A stretch of DNA of 45,463 nt, from NCBI GenBank assembly GCA_964598245.1, contig CAZRAX010000002.1, positions 1 through 45,463 of the forward strand, in the 5' to 3' direction. The notes beneath the pieces were generated by a model, which ran no database searches, was not told the origin of the DNA, and saw only the letters and a program-made list of their open reading frames with translations. This DNA comes from JAACPR01 sp964598245 (lineage in GTDB: Bacteria > Patescibacteriota > Minisyncoccia > Phycocordibacterales > JAACPR01). This document shows positions 11,780-21,567 of this stretch, in pieces. The first letter of the stretch is position 1, and each line of letters starts with the position of its first letter. The translations under genes were made by a program, and so were the position numbers.

Positions 11780-13717
11780 ATGTCTTATTTAAATGAATTA
11801 AATCAATATCAAAAGAAAGCAGTCGAAGAAATCAGTGGCCCAGTCATCATCCTTGCCGGAGCTGGTTCAGGAAAAACAAGAACTATCACTTATAGAATTG
11901 CTCATTTAATTAACAAAGGAGTCCAACCAGAAAAAGTTTTAGCCGTTACCTTTACCAACAAAGCAGCTAACGAAATGAGAGAGAGGGTGAACCATCTACT
12001 GATTAATAATCAAAACTTTAATCAGCCAGTTGAAATTTCTAGTAGGCCAATGATTAAAACTTTTCATTCTTTGGGTGTTTATATTTTGAGACAATTTTAT
12101 AGAGAAATTAATTTACCCAAAAACTTTTCTATTTTAGATCGAGCTGATTCTAAAAAAATTATTAGAGATTGTCTAAAAAATGAGGGTTACGATCCAAAAG
12201 AGCATGATCCTACAAAAATTTTAGCGACAATTTCTAGAGCCAAAGGAGATATGTTTGGTCCAGAAGAATATTTAGAACAAGAATCAAACCCTTATCGAGC
12301 AGAAATGATTTCTCGGGTGTGGAAACTTTATGATAAAAAAGTTCGAGAAAATAAATCTTTAGATTTTGATGATCTTTTAGTTGAAACTGTTAAATTGCTT
12401 CAAAATAAAAAAAATATTCGGGAATATCTTCAAAAAAAATGGCAATATATTCATATTGACGAATACCAAGACACTAATGAAGTTCAATATTTGATAACAA
12501 AAATTCTAGCAGAAAATCACCAAAATATTTGTGTCGTTGGTGATGTTGATCAAAATATTTATTCTTGGCGGGGTGCAACTATTAAAAATATTATGAATTT
12601 TGAAGCAGATTATCGGGATGTCAAAGAAATTATTTTAGAAGAAAATTATCGTTCAACCGCTAATATTTTAGATGCTGCAAATGATATCATTAAAAAAAAT
12701 ACTGTTAGAAAAGAAAAAAATCTTTTTACTAAAAATCCAGAGGGAGAAAAAATAACAATTTACCAAGCACTGGATGAATATGATGAAGCAACTTATGCAG
12801 TTAATAAAGCAAGAGAATTAATCAAGCAAGGAGTATCTTCAAAAGAAATCGCTTTTTTGTATAGAGCCAATTATCAATCACGAGTTCTCGAAGAAGTTGC
12901 TTTGCAAAATAAATTACCACACCAAGTTCTGGGGACTCGTTTTTTTGACCGAAAAGAAATTAAAGATGTAATCGGCTATATTAAAGTCGCACTAAATCAA
13001 GATGACTTTACTAGTCTTAATAGAATTATTAATACACCGACCAGAGGAATAGGGAAAGTTACTATTTTAAAAATCTTTGAAAAACGCGAGGGGGAATTAA
13101 ACACCGGAACAAAAGCCAAGGTTGATAATTTTAGATTATTGCTCAATAAAATCAAAAACGAAATTATAAACCAAAAACCCAGTCAGGTTATTCAATTTAT
13201 TGTTAAAGAAGCTGGTTTTGAGAAAAATTTACAAAACGAAGGGGAAGATGGCTTAGAAAGACTTCAAAACATGAAGGAGCTTGCTTCTTTGGCAAAAAAA
13301 TATGACCAACTCGAAGAAGGAATTGAAAAGTTTTTAGAGGACGTTGCTTTGGCATCTGATCAGGACGAATTAGAAAAAGATAACGGGGGAGTAAAATTAA
13401 TGACGGTCCATGCCGCCAAAGGTTTAGAGTTTGATTATGTTTTTATTACAGGACTTGAACAAGGACTTTTCCCAATGCAAAGAGATAGTGTAGAAAAAGA
13501 AGATCAAGAAGAAGAACGCAGATTATTTTATGTTGCAGTAACTCGAGCTAGAAAAAAATTATTTTTACTTTGGGCGAATTTTAGAACAATTTTTGGTTCA
13601 AAAGAAGTTAATATGGCATCAGAATTTATTGATGATATTAATCCTGAAATTATTGATGAAGAAAATCTAGGAGGACCAAAAGATGGAAACAAAATTGAGT
13701 ATTTGATTGATTTTTAA
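11780..13717 (+). CDS. UvrD/PcrA/Rep-family DNA helicase (SF1A)
   Basis: 645 residues, shorter than the ~720 of typical UvrD or PcrA because the C-terminal tail is missing. Motifs in order: Q-motif LNQYQKKAV, motif I AGAGSGKT (26-33), TxGx-type motif Ia FTNKAANEMRERV, motif II IDEYQD (about 226-231), motif III GDVDQNIYSWRGA, motif IV/V LMTVHAAKGLEFDYVF and motif VI RRLFYVAVTRARKKL. It is a 3'-to-5' DNA helicase for repair and replication restart. UvrD, PcrA and Rep cannot be told apart here. rsmA follows after 40 nt in the same direction. Confidence 0.95.
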   Translation: MSYLNELNQYQKKAVEEISGPVIILAGAGSGKTRTITYRIAHLINKGVQPEKVLAVTFTNKAANEMRERVNHLLINNQNFNQPVEISSRPMIKTFHSLGVYILRQFYREINLPKNFSILDRADSKKIIRDCLKNEGYDPKEHDPTKILATISRAKGDMFGPEEYLEQESNPYRAEMISRVWKLYDKKVRENKSLDFDDLLVETVKLLQNKKNIREYLQKKWQYIHIDEYQDTNEVQYLITKILAENHQNICVVGDVDQNIYSWRGATIKNIMNFEADYRDVKEIILEENYRSTANILDAANDIIKKNTVRKEKNLFTKNPEGEKITIYQALDEYDEATYAVNKARELIKQGVSSKEIAFLYRANYQSRVLEEVALQNKLPHQVLGTRFFDRKEIKDVIGYIKVALNQDDFTSLNRIINTPTRGIGKVTILKIFEKREGELNTGTKAKVDNFRLLLNKIKNEIINQKPSQVIQFIVKEAGFEKNLQNEGEDGLERLQNMKELASLAKKYDQLEEGIEKFLEDVALASDQDELEKDNGGVKLMTVHAAKGLEFDYVFITGLEQGLFPMQRDSVEKEDQEEERRLFYVAVTRARKKLFLLWANFRTIFGSKEVNMASEFIDDINPEIIDEENLGGPKDGNKIEYLIDF

Positions 13718-13757
13718 AAAATCGACTTTTATAAAAAAATAAGGCAAACTATTTTTA

Positions 13758-14540
13758 ATGCAAACAAAAATAAAAGCTAAAAAATCTCTAGGGCAAAACT
13801 TTTTAAAATCAAAGAGAATTTTAGAAGAAATTGTTCGAGTTGGCGAAATTTCTAATCAAGATTTTGTTATTGAAATTGGTCCAGGGAAAGGTTCCTTAAC
13901 TAAAAAAATACTGGAGACTGGTGCAAAAGTTTGGGCATTTGAAAAAGATTCCAGACTGATTAATCTATTAGAAGAAAAATTTTTCAAAGAAATTAACAGT
14001 GGCCAATTAACGATTTTGGAAAAGGATATTTTAAATTTTGATTTAGAACAAATTAATAAAAAATATAAATTAATTGCAAATATTCCGTACTACATAACGG
14101 GTGAAATTTTAGAAAAGTTTTTATCAAGCAATAAACAACCAACTTCTGCTGTTTTGATGGTTCAAAAAGAAGTTGCTGATAGAATTATTGCTCGCGACAA
14201 CAAAGAAAGCTTACTTTCAATTTCAGTTAAAATTTATTGCCAACCAAAATACATTAAAAAGGTTCCAGCGAAATTATTTTCACCCCAACCAAAAGTAGAT
14301 TCAGCAATAATTAAATTAAATAAAATTTCAAAAGAAAGATTTGAATTAAGTAAAATTTCAGAAAAAGAATTTTTTCAAATGGTTAAAACTGGATTTTCTC
14401 ATAAAAGAAAATATCTAATTTCAAATTTAAAAAAAGTGTCACAAAATATCGAACAAAAATTTCAGAAATGCCAAATTAATAATAAAATAAGGGCAGAAAA
14501 ATTATCTACTGAGGATTGGATTTGTTTACTAAAAAATTAA
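13758..14540 (+). CDS. rsmA: 16S rRNA dimethyladenosine transferase
   Basis: 260 residues, typical for KsgA/RsmA. The N-terminal KKSLGQNFL signature (about 9-17), SAM-binding motif IEIGPGKGSLT (about 38-48) and the catalytic motif IANIPYYIT (about 106-114) are present, followed by VQKEVADRI and FSPQPKVDSA. It dimethylates two adjacent adenosines at the 3' end of 16S rRNA as a late 30S assembly step. Its last 4 bp overlap the convergent gene at 14537. Confidence 0.96.
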   Translation: MQTKIKAKKSLGQNFLKSKRILEEIVRVGEISNQDFVIEIGPGKGSLTKKILETGAKVWAFEKDSRLINLLEEKFFKEINSGQLTILEKDILNFDLEQINKKYKLIANIPYYITGEILEKFLSSNKQPTSAVLMVQKEVADRIIARDNKESLLSISVKIYCQPKYIKKVPAKLFSPQPKVDSAIIKLNKISKERFELSKISEKEFFQMVKTGFSHKRKYLISNLKKVSQNIEQKFQKCQINNKIRAEKLSTEDWICLLKN

Positions 14541-14875
14541 GAAGTTCCAAAACCGGGATTGGGACCACCAATTATTCCATTATTTGAAATTGACTTACAG
14601 CTATCACCACTATAAATTAAACAAACACCAGCACCACCATAAGTCCCTAACTGATAAAGACCAGTAGGAGAACCGGAAAGCAATTTCGAGCCTGGACCAT
14701 AAACTAAACGAAGAGACCCACCAGATGCATAATCTTGGATGAACAATAAAAGAGTCCCACTACAATTACAGAAAAAGGTTCCCGTTAACCTCCCCCCAAA
14801 ATAAGCAGCTGAGGCACTATTGAATGGTAAAAAAACTGTTGCTAAAAATATTAAACTAAAAATTATTTTTTTCAT
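14537..14875 (-). CDS. Small secreted cysteine-containing protein
   Basis: 112 residues with a clear signal peptide (MKKIIFSLIFLATVFLPFNSASAA, cleavage after about 23-24). The mature part is rich in Gly, Ser and aromatic residues and has four Cys (FCNCSG, VCLIYSGDSC), which could form disulfides. The pattern is typical of small surface proteins encoded beside CPR pilus and secretion genes, but I recognise no family. It lies 3 nt downstream of the peptidoglycan-binding gene on the same strand, so the two are probably cotranscribed. Confidence 0.75.
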   Translation of the reverse strand: MKKIIFSLIFLATVFLPFNSASAAYFGGRLTGTFFCNCSGTLLLFIQDYASGGSLRLVYGPGSKLLSGSPTGLYQLGTYGGAGVCLIYSGDSCKSISNNGIIGGPNPGFGTS

Positions 14876-14878
14876 ATT

Positions 14879-15913
14879 TTAATTATTAACAAAATCAATA
14901 AATTCTAAATTAGAATGTCCGTTAGAATTTTTGACTTGAATCATTCCTTCAAAAATTTCTCCCTTACTATTCAAAACTGGTTGACCTTCAACAATAAATT
15001 CTAATCTACCCCCTTTTGCTTCAACCTCGTAACTACCCAACGCAGTCATAACAGTATTAATATTTTCAAAATTATCTCCCTTAATAATAATTTTATCCCC
15101 GTATCTGACTGGTTCTCCGTTTGGTAAAGCAACATTATCAATTTGTGGGGGGGTTAAATCATCAACAATTTTGACAACAACGGGGTCTGATAAAACATCT
15201 CCATTTTTAACATATAAATCATATTCTCCTTTATCAAGATTTGGAGTGTCAAAATACATAAAATTAAATTGGCGATCAATATTATCAATAATTTTTTCTT
15301 TATTTTCATTTTTGAATAAAATTTCAGAATCATCGTCAATATTATCAGCAACAATTAACAAATCATCGCCCACCTCAACAACTTCAAAAGAAATAAACTG
15401 AATTTTTGACTTATTCTCTTTGAATTCTTCTGAATTTGAAATTTCAATTGAAACAGGATCTAAAAGAGCAGGATCTGAATTTGATGATTCAATTAAATCA
15501 ACAGGTGGGCTTGTCGGCTGAATAGCAGGAGCAACCGGTGTTTCAATAACAACAGAGTTTTTAACCAAACCATTAATGAAATTTCTAGTGCTTGGACCAA
15601 AATAACCAGTACCACTAGTCAAGCCAACCGGTATCAAAACTTGCTGACGATATTTATTTTGAAATTTAGCAACCGCTTGTTTGGTTAACTCTCCATAATA
15701 GTTTGTTTCTTGACCAACTGAACCTACCCCAGAAAGAGAAACCATTGTTGCTGGATCTTGATTCAAAAACTTTTGAAGCATCAGAACATCTTGGCCAGTA
15801 CTTCCAACATTCAAACTTCTATAAAAATAAAAAGATTGTGCAGAAACAAAAACAGGAGAAGAAATTAAAATTGATAAAACGATAATAAAAAATAATTTTT
15901 GATAATTGTTCAT
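14879..15913 (-). CDS. Secreted peptidoglycan-binding protein with IPT/TIG-like domain
   Basis: 344 residues with a signal peptide (about 1-25). A PG_binding_1-type module covers about 32-115: LNVGSTGQDVLMLQKFLN, then FGP-type repeats TNYYGELTKQAVAKFQNKY and GYFGPSTRNFING. The C-terminal part (about 255-340) looks like an IPT/TIG immunoglobulin-like domain (PPQIDNVALPNGEPVRYGDKIIIKG). Such proteins anchor at the cell wall and expose Ig-like domains. It is divergent from, and only 41 bp away from, the secretion-like operon on the plus strand, suggesting a shared envelope role. Its -10 box TGATATGAT lies about 9 nt before ATG. Confidence 0.85.
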   Translation of the reverse strand: MNNYQKLFFIIVLSILISSPVFVSAQSFYFYRSLNVGSTGQDVLMLQKFLNQDPATMVSLSGVGSVGQETNYYGELTKQAVAKFQNKYRQQVLIPVGLTSGTGYFGPSTRNFINGLVKNSVVIETPVAPAIQPTSPPVDLIESSNSDPALLDPVSIEISNSEEFKENKSKIQFISFEVVEVGDDLLIVADNIDDDSEILFKNENKEKIIDNIDRQFNFMYFDTPNLDKGEYDLYVKNGDVLSDPVVVKIVDDLTPPQIDNVALPNGEPVRYGDKIIIKGDNFENINTVMTALGSYEVEAKGGRLEFIVEGQPVLNSKGEIFEGMIQVKNSNGHSNLEFIDFVNN

Positions 15914-15939
15914 TACTTTATAATCATATCATTTATTTT

Positions 15940-15948
15940 TGTTATAAT
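15940..15948 (+). promoter_or_regulatory. Extended -10 at the head of the secretion-like operon
   Basis: TGTTATAAT, 6 nt before ATG 15955. No Shine-Dalgarno. Confidence 0.65.
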
Positions 15949-15954
15949 AAAAGC

Positions 15955-16890
15955 ATGAAATTACCAAGCCCTCGAGCGTCTCTTATTATTCTTTTGGTTG
16001 TCATTATTTCAACAGTAATTACTGTTGTATTTAGTCAACAAAAAAATAATAGCGACCCAATAATTTCAGCTCCAGATTTACTTGTTGAATCAAAAATCAG
16101 CCCTTCTTATTCAGAAAAAGATACTGACAAAGATGGACTGTTTGATTGGGAAGAAGTTTTGTGGGGAACAGATCCAGAATTGGCAGATACAGATGGTGAC
16201 GGGACAAACGATAAAGAAGAAATTGACTCGGACAGAAATCCTTTGGTTGCAGGACCCGATGATAAAAATATTTCAGCAGAAGACAAAATTGTAAGTCAAT
16301 TAGAAGAAAAAGGTTTTGATAAAGAAGGTCTAACTAGCCAAGTCTCTTCTAGTTTTGCTGAAAATTATTTCAAAACTAGAAATGGTCAAGATTTATCGGA
16401 ATCACAAAAACAAATTTTAATTCAAAACATTAGCCAAGAAGCAATAGAAAAAATAAAAATTGAACCAATTTATTCAAATAATTCTTTAAAAACCTTCACT
16501 GATGACAAAAACAAACTTATTTTTTATGCTGACAAAACTTTTTCAATTCAAATTTTGATTCTGGCAGGAGCAATTGAAAATAGTCAAAATCCAAATCATA
16601 TTAAAATGGGTGACTATATAATCTCTTTGTCAAACGAACTAATGAGACTAGAAGTTCCACAAGAAATTGTTAGCCAACACACACAACTGGCTAATAATTA
16701 TTATCAATTAGGATCAATTATCAAAGATTTTGTAAAAGAAGATGAAGATCCGTTATATGTAATGCTACTTTTAAATATTTATCAAAATATAGAACAAGAT
16801 ATCAACATTTTAAGTAATGAAATTAGTAATTTTTTGTCAGAAAATGGTATAATAATTGAAGAAAACCAAATAAAAATAAAGAATGAATAG
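15955..16890 (+). CDS. Membrane-anchored protein with calcium-binding thrombospondin-3-like loops
   Basis: 311 residues. One N-terminal membrane segment (about 9-27) is followed by two Asp-rich loops, DTDKDGLFDWEE (about 57-68) and DTDGDGTNDKEE (about 78-89), the EF-hand-like DxDxDG(L/T)xD pattern of thrombospondin type 3 repeats, which bind calcium and stiffen extracellular linkers. The remaining helical C-terminal domain is not recognised. It opens the plus-strand operon and overlaps the next gene by 8 nt, so the two are translationally linked. Confidence 0.8.
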   Translation: MKLPSPRASLIILLVVIISTVITVVFSQQKNNSDPIISAPDLLVESKISPSYSEKDTDKDGLFDWEEVLWGTDPELADTDGDGTNDKEEIDSDRNPLVAGPDDKNISAEDKIVSQLEEKGFDKEGLTSQVSSSFAENYFKTRNGQDLSESQKQILIQNISQEAIEKIKIEPIYSNNSLKTFTDDKNKLIFYADKTFSIQILILAGAIENSQNPNHIKMGDYIISLSNELMRLEVPQEIVSQHTQLANNYYQLGSIIKDFVKEDEDPLYVMLLLNIYQNIEQDINILSNEISNFLSENGIIIEENQIKIKNE

Positions 16891-18160
16891 GTTAAAATTA
16901 TCTAAAAAAATATTTGCTGTTGTATCTCTTTTGGTGTCCCTTGGAATTATTTTTCCACATAGCTTAAATGCTCAAACCTTATCCAATCCCTTAAATGTTA
17001 CTAGCGATAGTGTTTCAAGAGTTTCAGATATAAATAGTTTTGATTTAAACCAAAATGTTGAAAGTTGTATGCAAGAGCTGGTAACAGGAAACTTGATTAC
17101 CTCACTTTCTAATAGTACATTTAGTGGTTTAACAGATGGTTTGATTAGTAATTTGGTCAGGGGTGTTGGTGGATCTATTAGTGATGTACTCGGTGGAATA
17201 GATTTATCTGGTGGTATCAGCAACTTAAGAGAATTAAGCCTTGTTAACATTAATCAAGCAATCGGTGCAAACCTTCCAAGTTTTGAATCTGCTCTTGGAA
17301 CATTAAATAGCACACTTGGTGGTATTGGTGGTGGTGCAGGTGGGACATTAGGAAGTATTGGCGGTGTTTTAAGTGGTGGCGGCGAAGTTCCGGTTAACGA
17401 TGGTGTTGTCCGAACAATCAATCAACAAATTAGTCAAACAAACCAAGGAATTCTACAAGACACAACAAACTTAACAAATAAAGAAACTGGTGTTGGTGGT
17501 ATTTCTCTTGATGCTATTGCTGTATGTTTGGCCAGCAAAACAATCGGTGGAATATTGGAAGGAACAATTGATTGGATTAATACTGGATTTGATGGTAACC
17601 CCGTTTTTGTTGATGACCCAGCCAAATTTTTTGGAGATATTGCTGATTACGAATTGGGCCTTTTTGTAGATGATTTAACTGGTGGAATTTTGTGTGACCA
17701 CCTGAGTGTTAGTGTAACAACTGATTTGGTCAATAATTATACAAATCAAAAATTCGGCAGACCATCTCGTTGTACGCTCTCTGATGTTTCTGAAAATGTA
17801 AGGGCCTTTGCTGACGGTGATTTTAGTGCTGGAGGTTGGGATGCGTTTTTGGAATACACACAAAATCCGTATAATAATTCTTACGGTGCAAGAATTACAG
17901 CACAAAGTGATTTAGATTCTAGAATTTCTAGATCTCAGGCCTTGGCCGAATGGGAACTAGACAAGAATGATGGATATCTAAGTATTAGAAATCCTGAAAC
18001 AGGTGAAATAACAACGCCAGGAAGTATTGTTAAGTCGCAAGTTGAGAATAGACTTAATGCACCAATCAATCGCCTGACTTTCGCTGATGAGTTTGATGAG
18101 ATTATGAATTCAATGGTCAATCAATTTATAAAAATTTCGATTGGTGAATTGTTTGAATAA
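16883..18160 (+). CDS. Exported Gly-rich protein of the secretion-like operon
   Basis: 425 residues with a signal peptide (about 1-31, ending NAQT). A Gly/Ser-rich stretch (about 88-175, with many GGI and GGG runs) precedes a C-terminal half with several Cys (AVCLAS, ILCDHLSV, SRCTLSD). No family is recognised. The next gene, 16 nt downstream, is a polytopic membrane protein resembling VirB6, so this may be an envelope-side partner, for example analogous to VirB5 or a channel component; this is context inference only. Confidence 0.7.
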   Translation: MNRLKLSKKIFAVVSLLVSLGIIFPHSLNAQTLSNPLNVTSDSVSRVSDINSFDLNQNVESCMQELVTGNLITSLSNSTFSGLTDGLISNLVRGVGGSISDVLGGIDLSGGISNLRELSLVNINQAIGANLPSFESALGTLNSTLGGIGGGAGGTLGSIGGVLSGGGEVPVNDGVVRTINQQISQTNQGILQDTTNLTNKETGVGGISLDAIAVCLASKTIGGILEGTIDWINTGFDGNPVFVDDPAKFFGDIADYELGLFVDDLTGGILCDHLSVSVTTDLVNNYTNQKFGRPSRCTLSDVSENVRAFADGDFSAGGWDAFLEYTQNPYNNSYGARITAQSDLDSRISRSQALAEWELDKNDGYLSIRNPETGEITTPGSIVKSQVENRLNAPINRLTFADEFDEIMNSMVNQFIKISIGELFE

Positions 18161-18176
18161 TATAAATAAATAAAAA

Positions 18177-20525
18177 ATGTTTTTGGGGGAAAATAAAAAA
18201 ATAAATAAAAAAATCGGAATAGGAATTCTTCTTTTCTTTTTTATTTTCTCTGTTTTGGGTGATTTTAATTTTGTAGAAAGTGCAGAACCAGTAACAAGGA
18301 ACAGAAACGTTGAGGGCGCGGGAGAATTTGAAAGAGGAGGTATTGTAAACGCACACCAAAAAAAGAGTTCTAATCAAGAAGTAAGTCAGGCAGAAATTGA
18401 AAAATTACTTGAAGAAAGAGATGCGGCACTTAATGAAATTAGAGAGGTGCGACAAGAATCTAATCGCTGTTATCCAGGAGGAAGCGGTACCAGAATCTCT
18501 GATGAGTCATGTGAGGAATTAAGCTACTACTTAACAAAAGTAGCTTCATTAAGAACCCAAGCCAACCAAAAAAATGATGAGGCAAGAAGAATTGCATCTA
18601 GAAATGAATCTCTTTGGGAGTGGTATGTTGGAGCTTTTAATGATTTTTACAACAACCCCAGTGAGGGGGGTTGTGGAGTGCTTGAAGTCGGTTGCTGGTT
18701 AGAAAAAGCCACTGAAAATTTCCTTGGTTTAATTGCAAACTTTTTCATTGGCGCCTCTGGTATGGTTTTATGGTTTTCGGGAATTGTTTTGAATGCCGCA
18801 GTCTTTTTTAGTATTGAACAAATGTCCAATTTAATAAACGGTGAAGGAGGTGAGGGGATCAGGAATGCCTGGACAATGATCAGAGATTTAATAAATATAT
18901 TATTTATTTTTGGACTTTTATACATTTCCATAGGAACAATTATTGGTCGTCTTAGTGGCAAGACTAAAAATATGTTGGTTGGAATTATTGCTGCGGCAAT
19001 TTTGATTAACTTTAGTTTCTTATTTACAACTGTTCTGATAGATGTTTCTAATTATTTAACAGTTGAGATGAAAAACCTGCTCGGAGAATGTTCACAAATC
19101 GGAGCAGGACCAGAAACCAGCCAGGGGGCAGGGGCTGGCACAACAGGAGGTTCAATCAAAGAGTCTCTTAATAAATCTAATTACAACAAGGGAATAAGTA
19201 ATTGTTTTGTCGATTCAGTTAAAATCCAAACAGCCTTTAATCCAGAAACAGAAGGGGGTATTGCAAATGTTGTCAACGCCTCTCAATCAACAACAGGAAA
19301 GGTTATAAAAATACTAATTGGAGGAATTATGGGATCGGTATTCCTAATCCTTACTGCTGTTGTTTTCTTGGCATTAGCAATATTGTTATTTATCAGATTT
19401 ATTTTATTAATCTTCTTAATTATTACTTCACCTGCGATGTTTTTGGGAATGATCTTACCTAATTTTACAGAAATTTCTAAAACATGGTTTAAAACCCTAC
19501 AAAACCAATTAATCTGGGCGCCTCTGGCTTTCCTTTTCTTGTTTATCAGTCTTACAATTGCAAGGAGTATGAGCCTTGTTGGGTCAAGCGGAGACTTATC
19601 CGGTACAGTTGCGGGAGGAGCAGAAAACATATCTGTTATAATTAATTATCTTTTAGTTATTGGTTTTATGCTTGCTTCAATATTGATTGCCAAAAAAACT
19701 GGTGCAGCAGGAGCTGACTGGTCAACCCAAAAAGCAGGTAACGTAGTCTTTGGTGGACTTGGTAAGATCGGTAGAAACACAGTCGGTAGAGCCGCATCTA
19801 GGGCCGCAGAAAATATGAAGGGGACAGGAATGGTGTCTCGGCTTAGCAAAGCAGGACTAAAAAATATTGGCAATAGCACATTTGATGCTAGAAACAGTAC
19901 GGCTGTTTCTGCTGGATTTTCTGGTATTGGTAAAGCAACAGGAGTAAACATAGATACAGGAAAAGGTTCCAAGAGTGGCTTTACAAAACTAAACCAAGAA
20001 AAAGTTAAAAAATACAAAGAAGAGGCAAAGGAATTTGGTGAACTAAGTAGATCTGAAAAAATAAAGATTACCGAAAATAGAGGAAAAATAAATACAAAAT
20101 ATGAAAATGAACTAAGTGGAATCAAAAATGCCCAAGGCAGAGTTACAAATAGTGAAAATAGTCTAAAGTCTATTAAAAAACAGATGAAAAAAGCCAAAAA
20201 GACTGACAGAGCAGAATACGATCGATTATCTGTTGAAAAAGAAAGATTTGAAGAGGGAATAGATAGAGACAAGGAATTTATTAAGCAACAAAAGGCTGTA
20301 ATAGAAAATGACGAACTTTCAAAAGAAATCAGGGACACTGAAAAGAAAGCCGAAAAACGACAAGAAGACTTTCTAAACAATGTTCTAAGTAAGGTTTATA
20401 GACCGGCCGGCAGAGACGCCAGAAGAGAAATATTAGAAGAAAAAGAGAAAAAAAAGAAACAGGGCTCTGTAGAAAAAATTACCCAGGAAGTTATAGCTGG
20501 TATAAAAAAAGATGATGATAAATAA
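18177..20525 (+). CDS. VirB6/TrbL-like polytopic membrane protein
   Basis: 782 residues. After a signal-anchor segment (about 12-30) and a soluble part with paired Cys, there is a group of long hydrophobic segments between roughly 185 and 300 (FLGLIANFFIGASGMVLWF, ILFIFGLLYISIGTIIG, MLVGIIAAAILINFSFLF) and another between roughly 380 and 505 (FLILTAVVFLALAILLFIRF, LAFLFLFISLTIA, YLLVIGFMLASILIA). This double block is the layout of VirB6/TrbL channel proteins. A charged Lys/Glu-rich C-terminal tail of about 250 residues is probably coiled coil. VirB6 forms the inner-membrane channel of type IV secretion. The assignment rests on topology and neighbours (PrgI, VirB4), not on a signature motif. 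Confidence 0.75.
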   Translation: MFLGENKKINKKIGIGILLFFFIFSVLGDFNFVESAEPVTRNRNVEGAGEFERGGIVNAHQKKSSNQEVSQAEIEKLLEERDAALNEIREVRQESNRCYPGGSGTRISDESCEELSYYLTKVASLRTQANQKNDEARRIASRNESLWEWYVGAFNDFYNNPSEGGCGVLEVGCWLEKATENFLGLIANFFIGASGMVLWFSGIVLNAAVFFSIEQMSNLINGEGGEGIRNAWTMIRDLINILFIFGLLYISIGTIIGRLSGKTKNMLVGIIAAAILINFSFLFTTVLIDVSNYLTVEMKNLLGECSQIGAGPETSQGAGAGTTGGSIKESLNKSNYNKGISNCFVDSVKIQTAFNPETEGGIANVVNASQSTTGKVIKILIGGIMGSVFLILTAVVFLALAILLFIRFILLIFLIITSPAMFLGMILPNFTEISKTWFKTLQNQLIWAPLAFLFLFISLTIARSMSLVGSSGDLSGTVAGGAENISVIINYLLVIGFMLASILIAKKTGAAGADWSTQKAGNVVFGGLGKIGRNTVGRAASRAAENMKGTGMVSRLSKAGLKNIGNSTFDARNSTAVSAGFSGIGKATGVNIDTGKGSKSGFTKLNQEKVKKYKEEAKEFGELSRSEKIKITENRGKINTKYENELSGIKNAQGRVTNSENSLKSIKKQMKKAKKTDRAEYDRLSVEKERFEEGIDRDKEFIKQQKAVIENDELSKEIRDTEKKAEKRQEDFLNNVLSKVYRPAGRDARREILEEKEKKKKQGSVEKITQEVIAGIKKDDDK

Positions 20526-20537
20526 AAAATAATTATT

Positions 20538-21563
20538 ATGGGAGAAACAAAATTACAAAAGTTAATAAATGAAAACTATCAAAAACTACCACCCATAGTT
20601 CAGAATTTCGTTACCGAATCAGATTGGCTAAAAATTCTTGAGGAAATTTTACAAGATAATAGTTTTTCTTTAGAACAAAATGATTCTATAGAAATGGAAA
20701 CATTGCTAATGTTAATTGGTGTTTCTAACCCCAAAGAATACGCTCTGAACATTAAAAAAGAAGCTAATCTAACAATAGATGAAGCAATTTCAGTTGCTGA
20801 AGAAGTAAATGATAAAATTTATCAAAAACTTATAAAAAAAATAATTACAGAGTCAGAAAAACAAGCCGGTTTACCTGAAAATCCTTTGAAAGAAATATTG
20901 GGGGAAGACGAAGAAATTTTGACAATGTTTCCCCAAATAAATTTAGATTTAGAAGAGGACGAAGAAGACCAAAGAAAAGAATTGGTTGGAGAATTAAGCC
21001 AAGATATTCAAATCGACAGTAACGAAGAGGTTGAGGATGAATTAATGATTATTGATCAAGAAACAAAAACCCCAGTGCTAGAAAACATTCCTACAAAACC
21101 ACAACAACAAAGTGAATTACTCCCAGAAGAAAATAAAAAAGAACTTGACCAAAACAAAGTCCCACCAAACAAGGTACCTCTAAGAAAAGACCAGATCCCA
21201 AACCCAAGAATTATCCAAAGTTCTTTTACTAGAAAAGAAAATAGCTTGCCAGATTTACAACCACTCAGAACGCTAGAAAAAGATTCTGAAAGGTTTGGCC
21301 ATCCAATTTCTGAAAAACTTTCAAAGGAAACCACCCAAAGAGCAAAGTCAGAAGAAGCATCAATAAAACAAGACGAGGCTACTCAAAAAACAGAGCCGTC
21401 GGCATCTATTGTTGAATCAGTACCAAAATCACCTGCTTCAGAGAAACCGGCAGTGCCAGAACCAACCGCTCCAGAGAAACAATTTGTTGAATCAATGCCA
21501 GAGAAGCCCGCCCCAGAGCAAACACAAGCAGGAACAGACCCTTATAGAGAACCAATAGAATAA
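20538..21563 (+). CDS. Acidic soluble protein of the secretion-like operon
   Basis: 341 residues without a signal peptide or membrane segment. The N-terminal third is helical (LPPIVQNFVTESDWLKILEEI), the middle very acidic, and the C-terminal third is low-complexity Pro/Glu/Lys/Gln (EKPAVPEPTAPEKQ). It is not recognised. It lies 12 nt after the VirB6-like gene and 4 nt before the PrgI gene, so it is part of the operon, perhaps a cytoplasmic adaptor. Confidence 0.7.
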   Translation: MGETKLQKLINENYQKLPPIVQNFVTESDWLKILEEILQDNSFSLEQNDSIEMETLLMLIGVSNPKEYALNIKKEANLTIDEAISVAEEVNDKIYQKLIKKIITESEKQAGLPENPLKEILGEDEEILTMFPQINLDLEEDEEDQRKELVGELSQDIQIDSNEEVEDELMIIDQETKTPVLENIPTKPQQQSELLPEENKKELDQNKVPPNKVPLRKDQIPNPRIIQSSFTRKENSLPDLQPLRTLEKDSERFGHPISEKLSKETTQRAKSEEASIKQDEATQKTEPSASIVESVPKSPASEKPAVPEPTAPEKQFVESMPEKPAPEQTQAGTDPYREPIE

Positions 21564-21567
21564 AATC

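Noticed and set aside
19646..20380. 244-codon minus-strand ORF
   Set aside because: Ser/Phe-rich shadow of the Lys/Glu-rich tail of the VirB6-like gene; no promoter or homology pattern.
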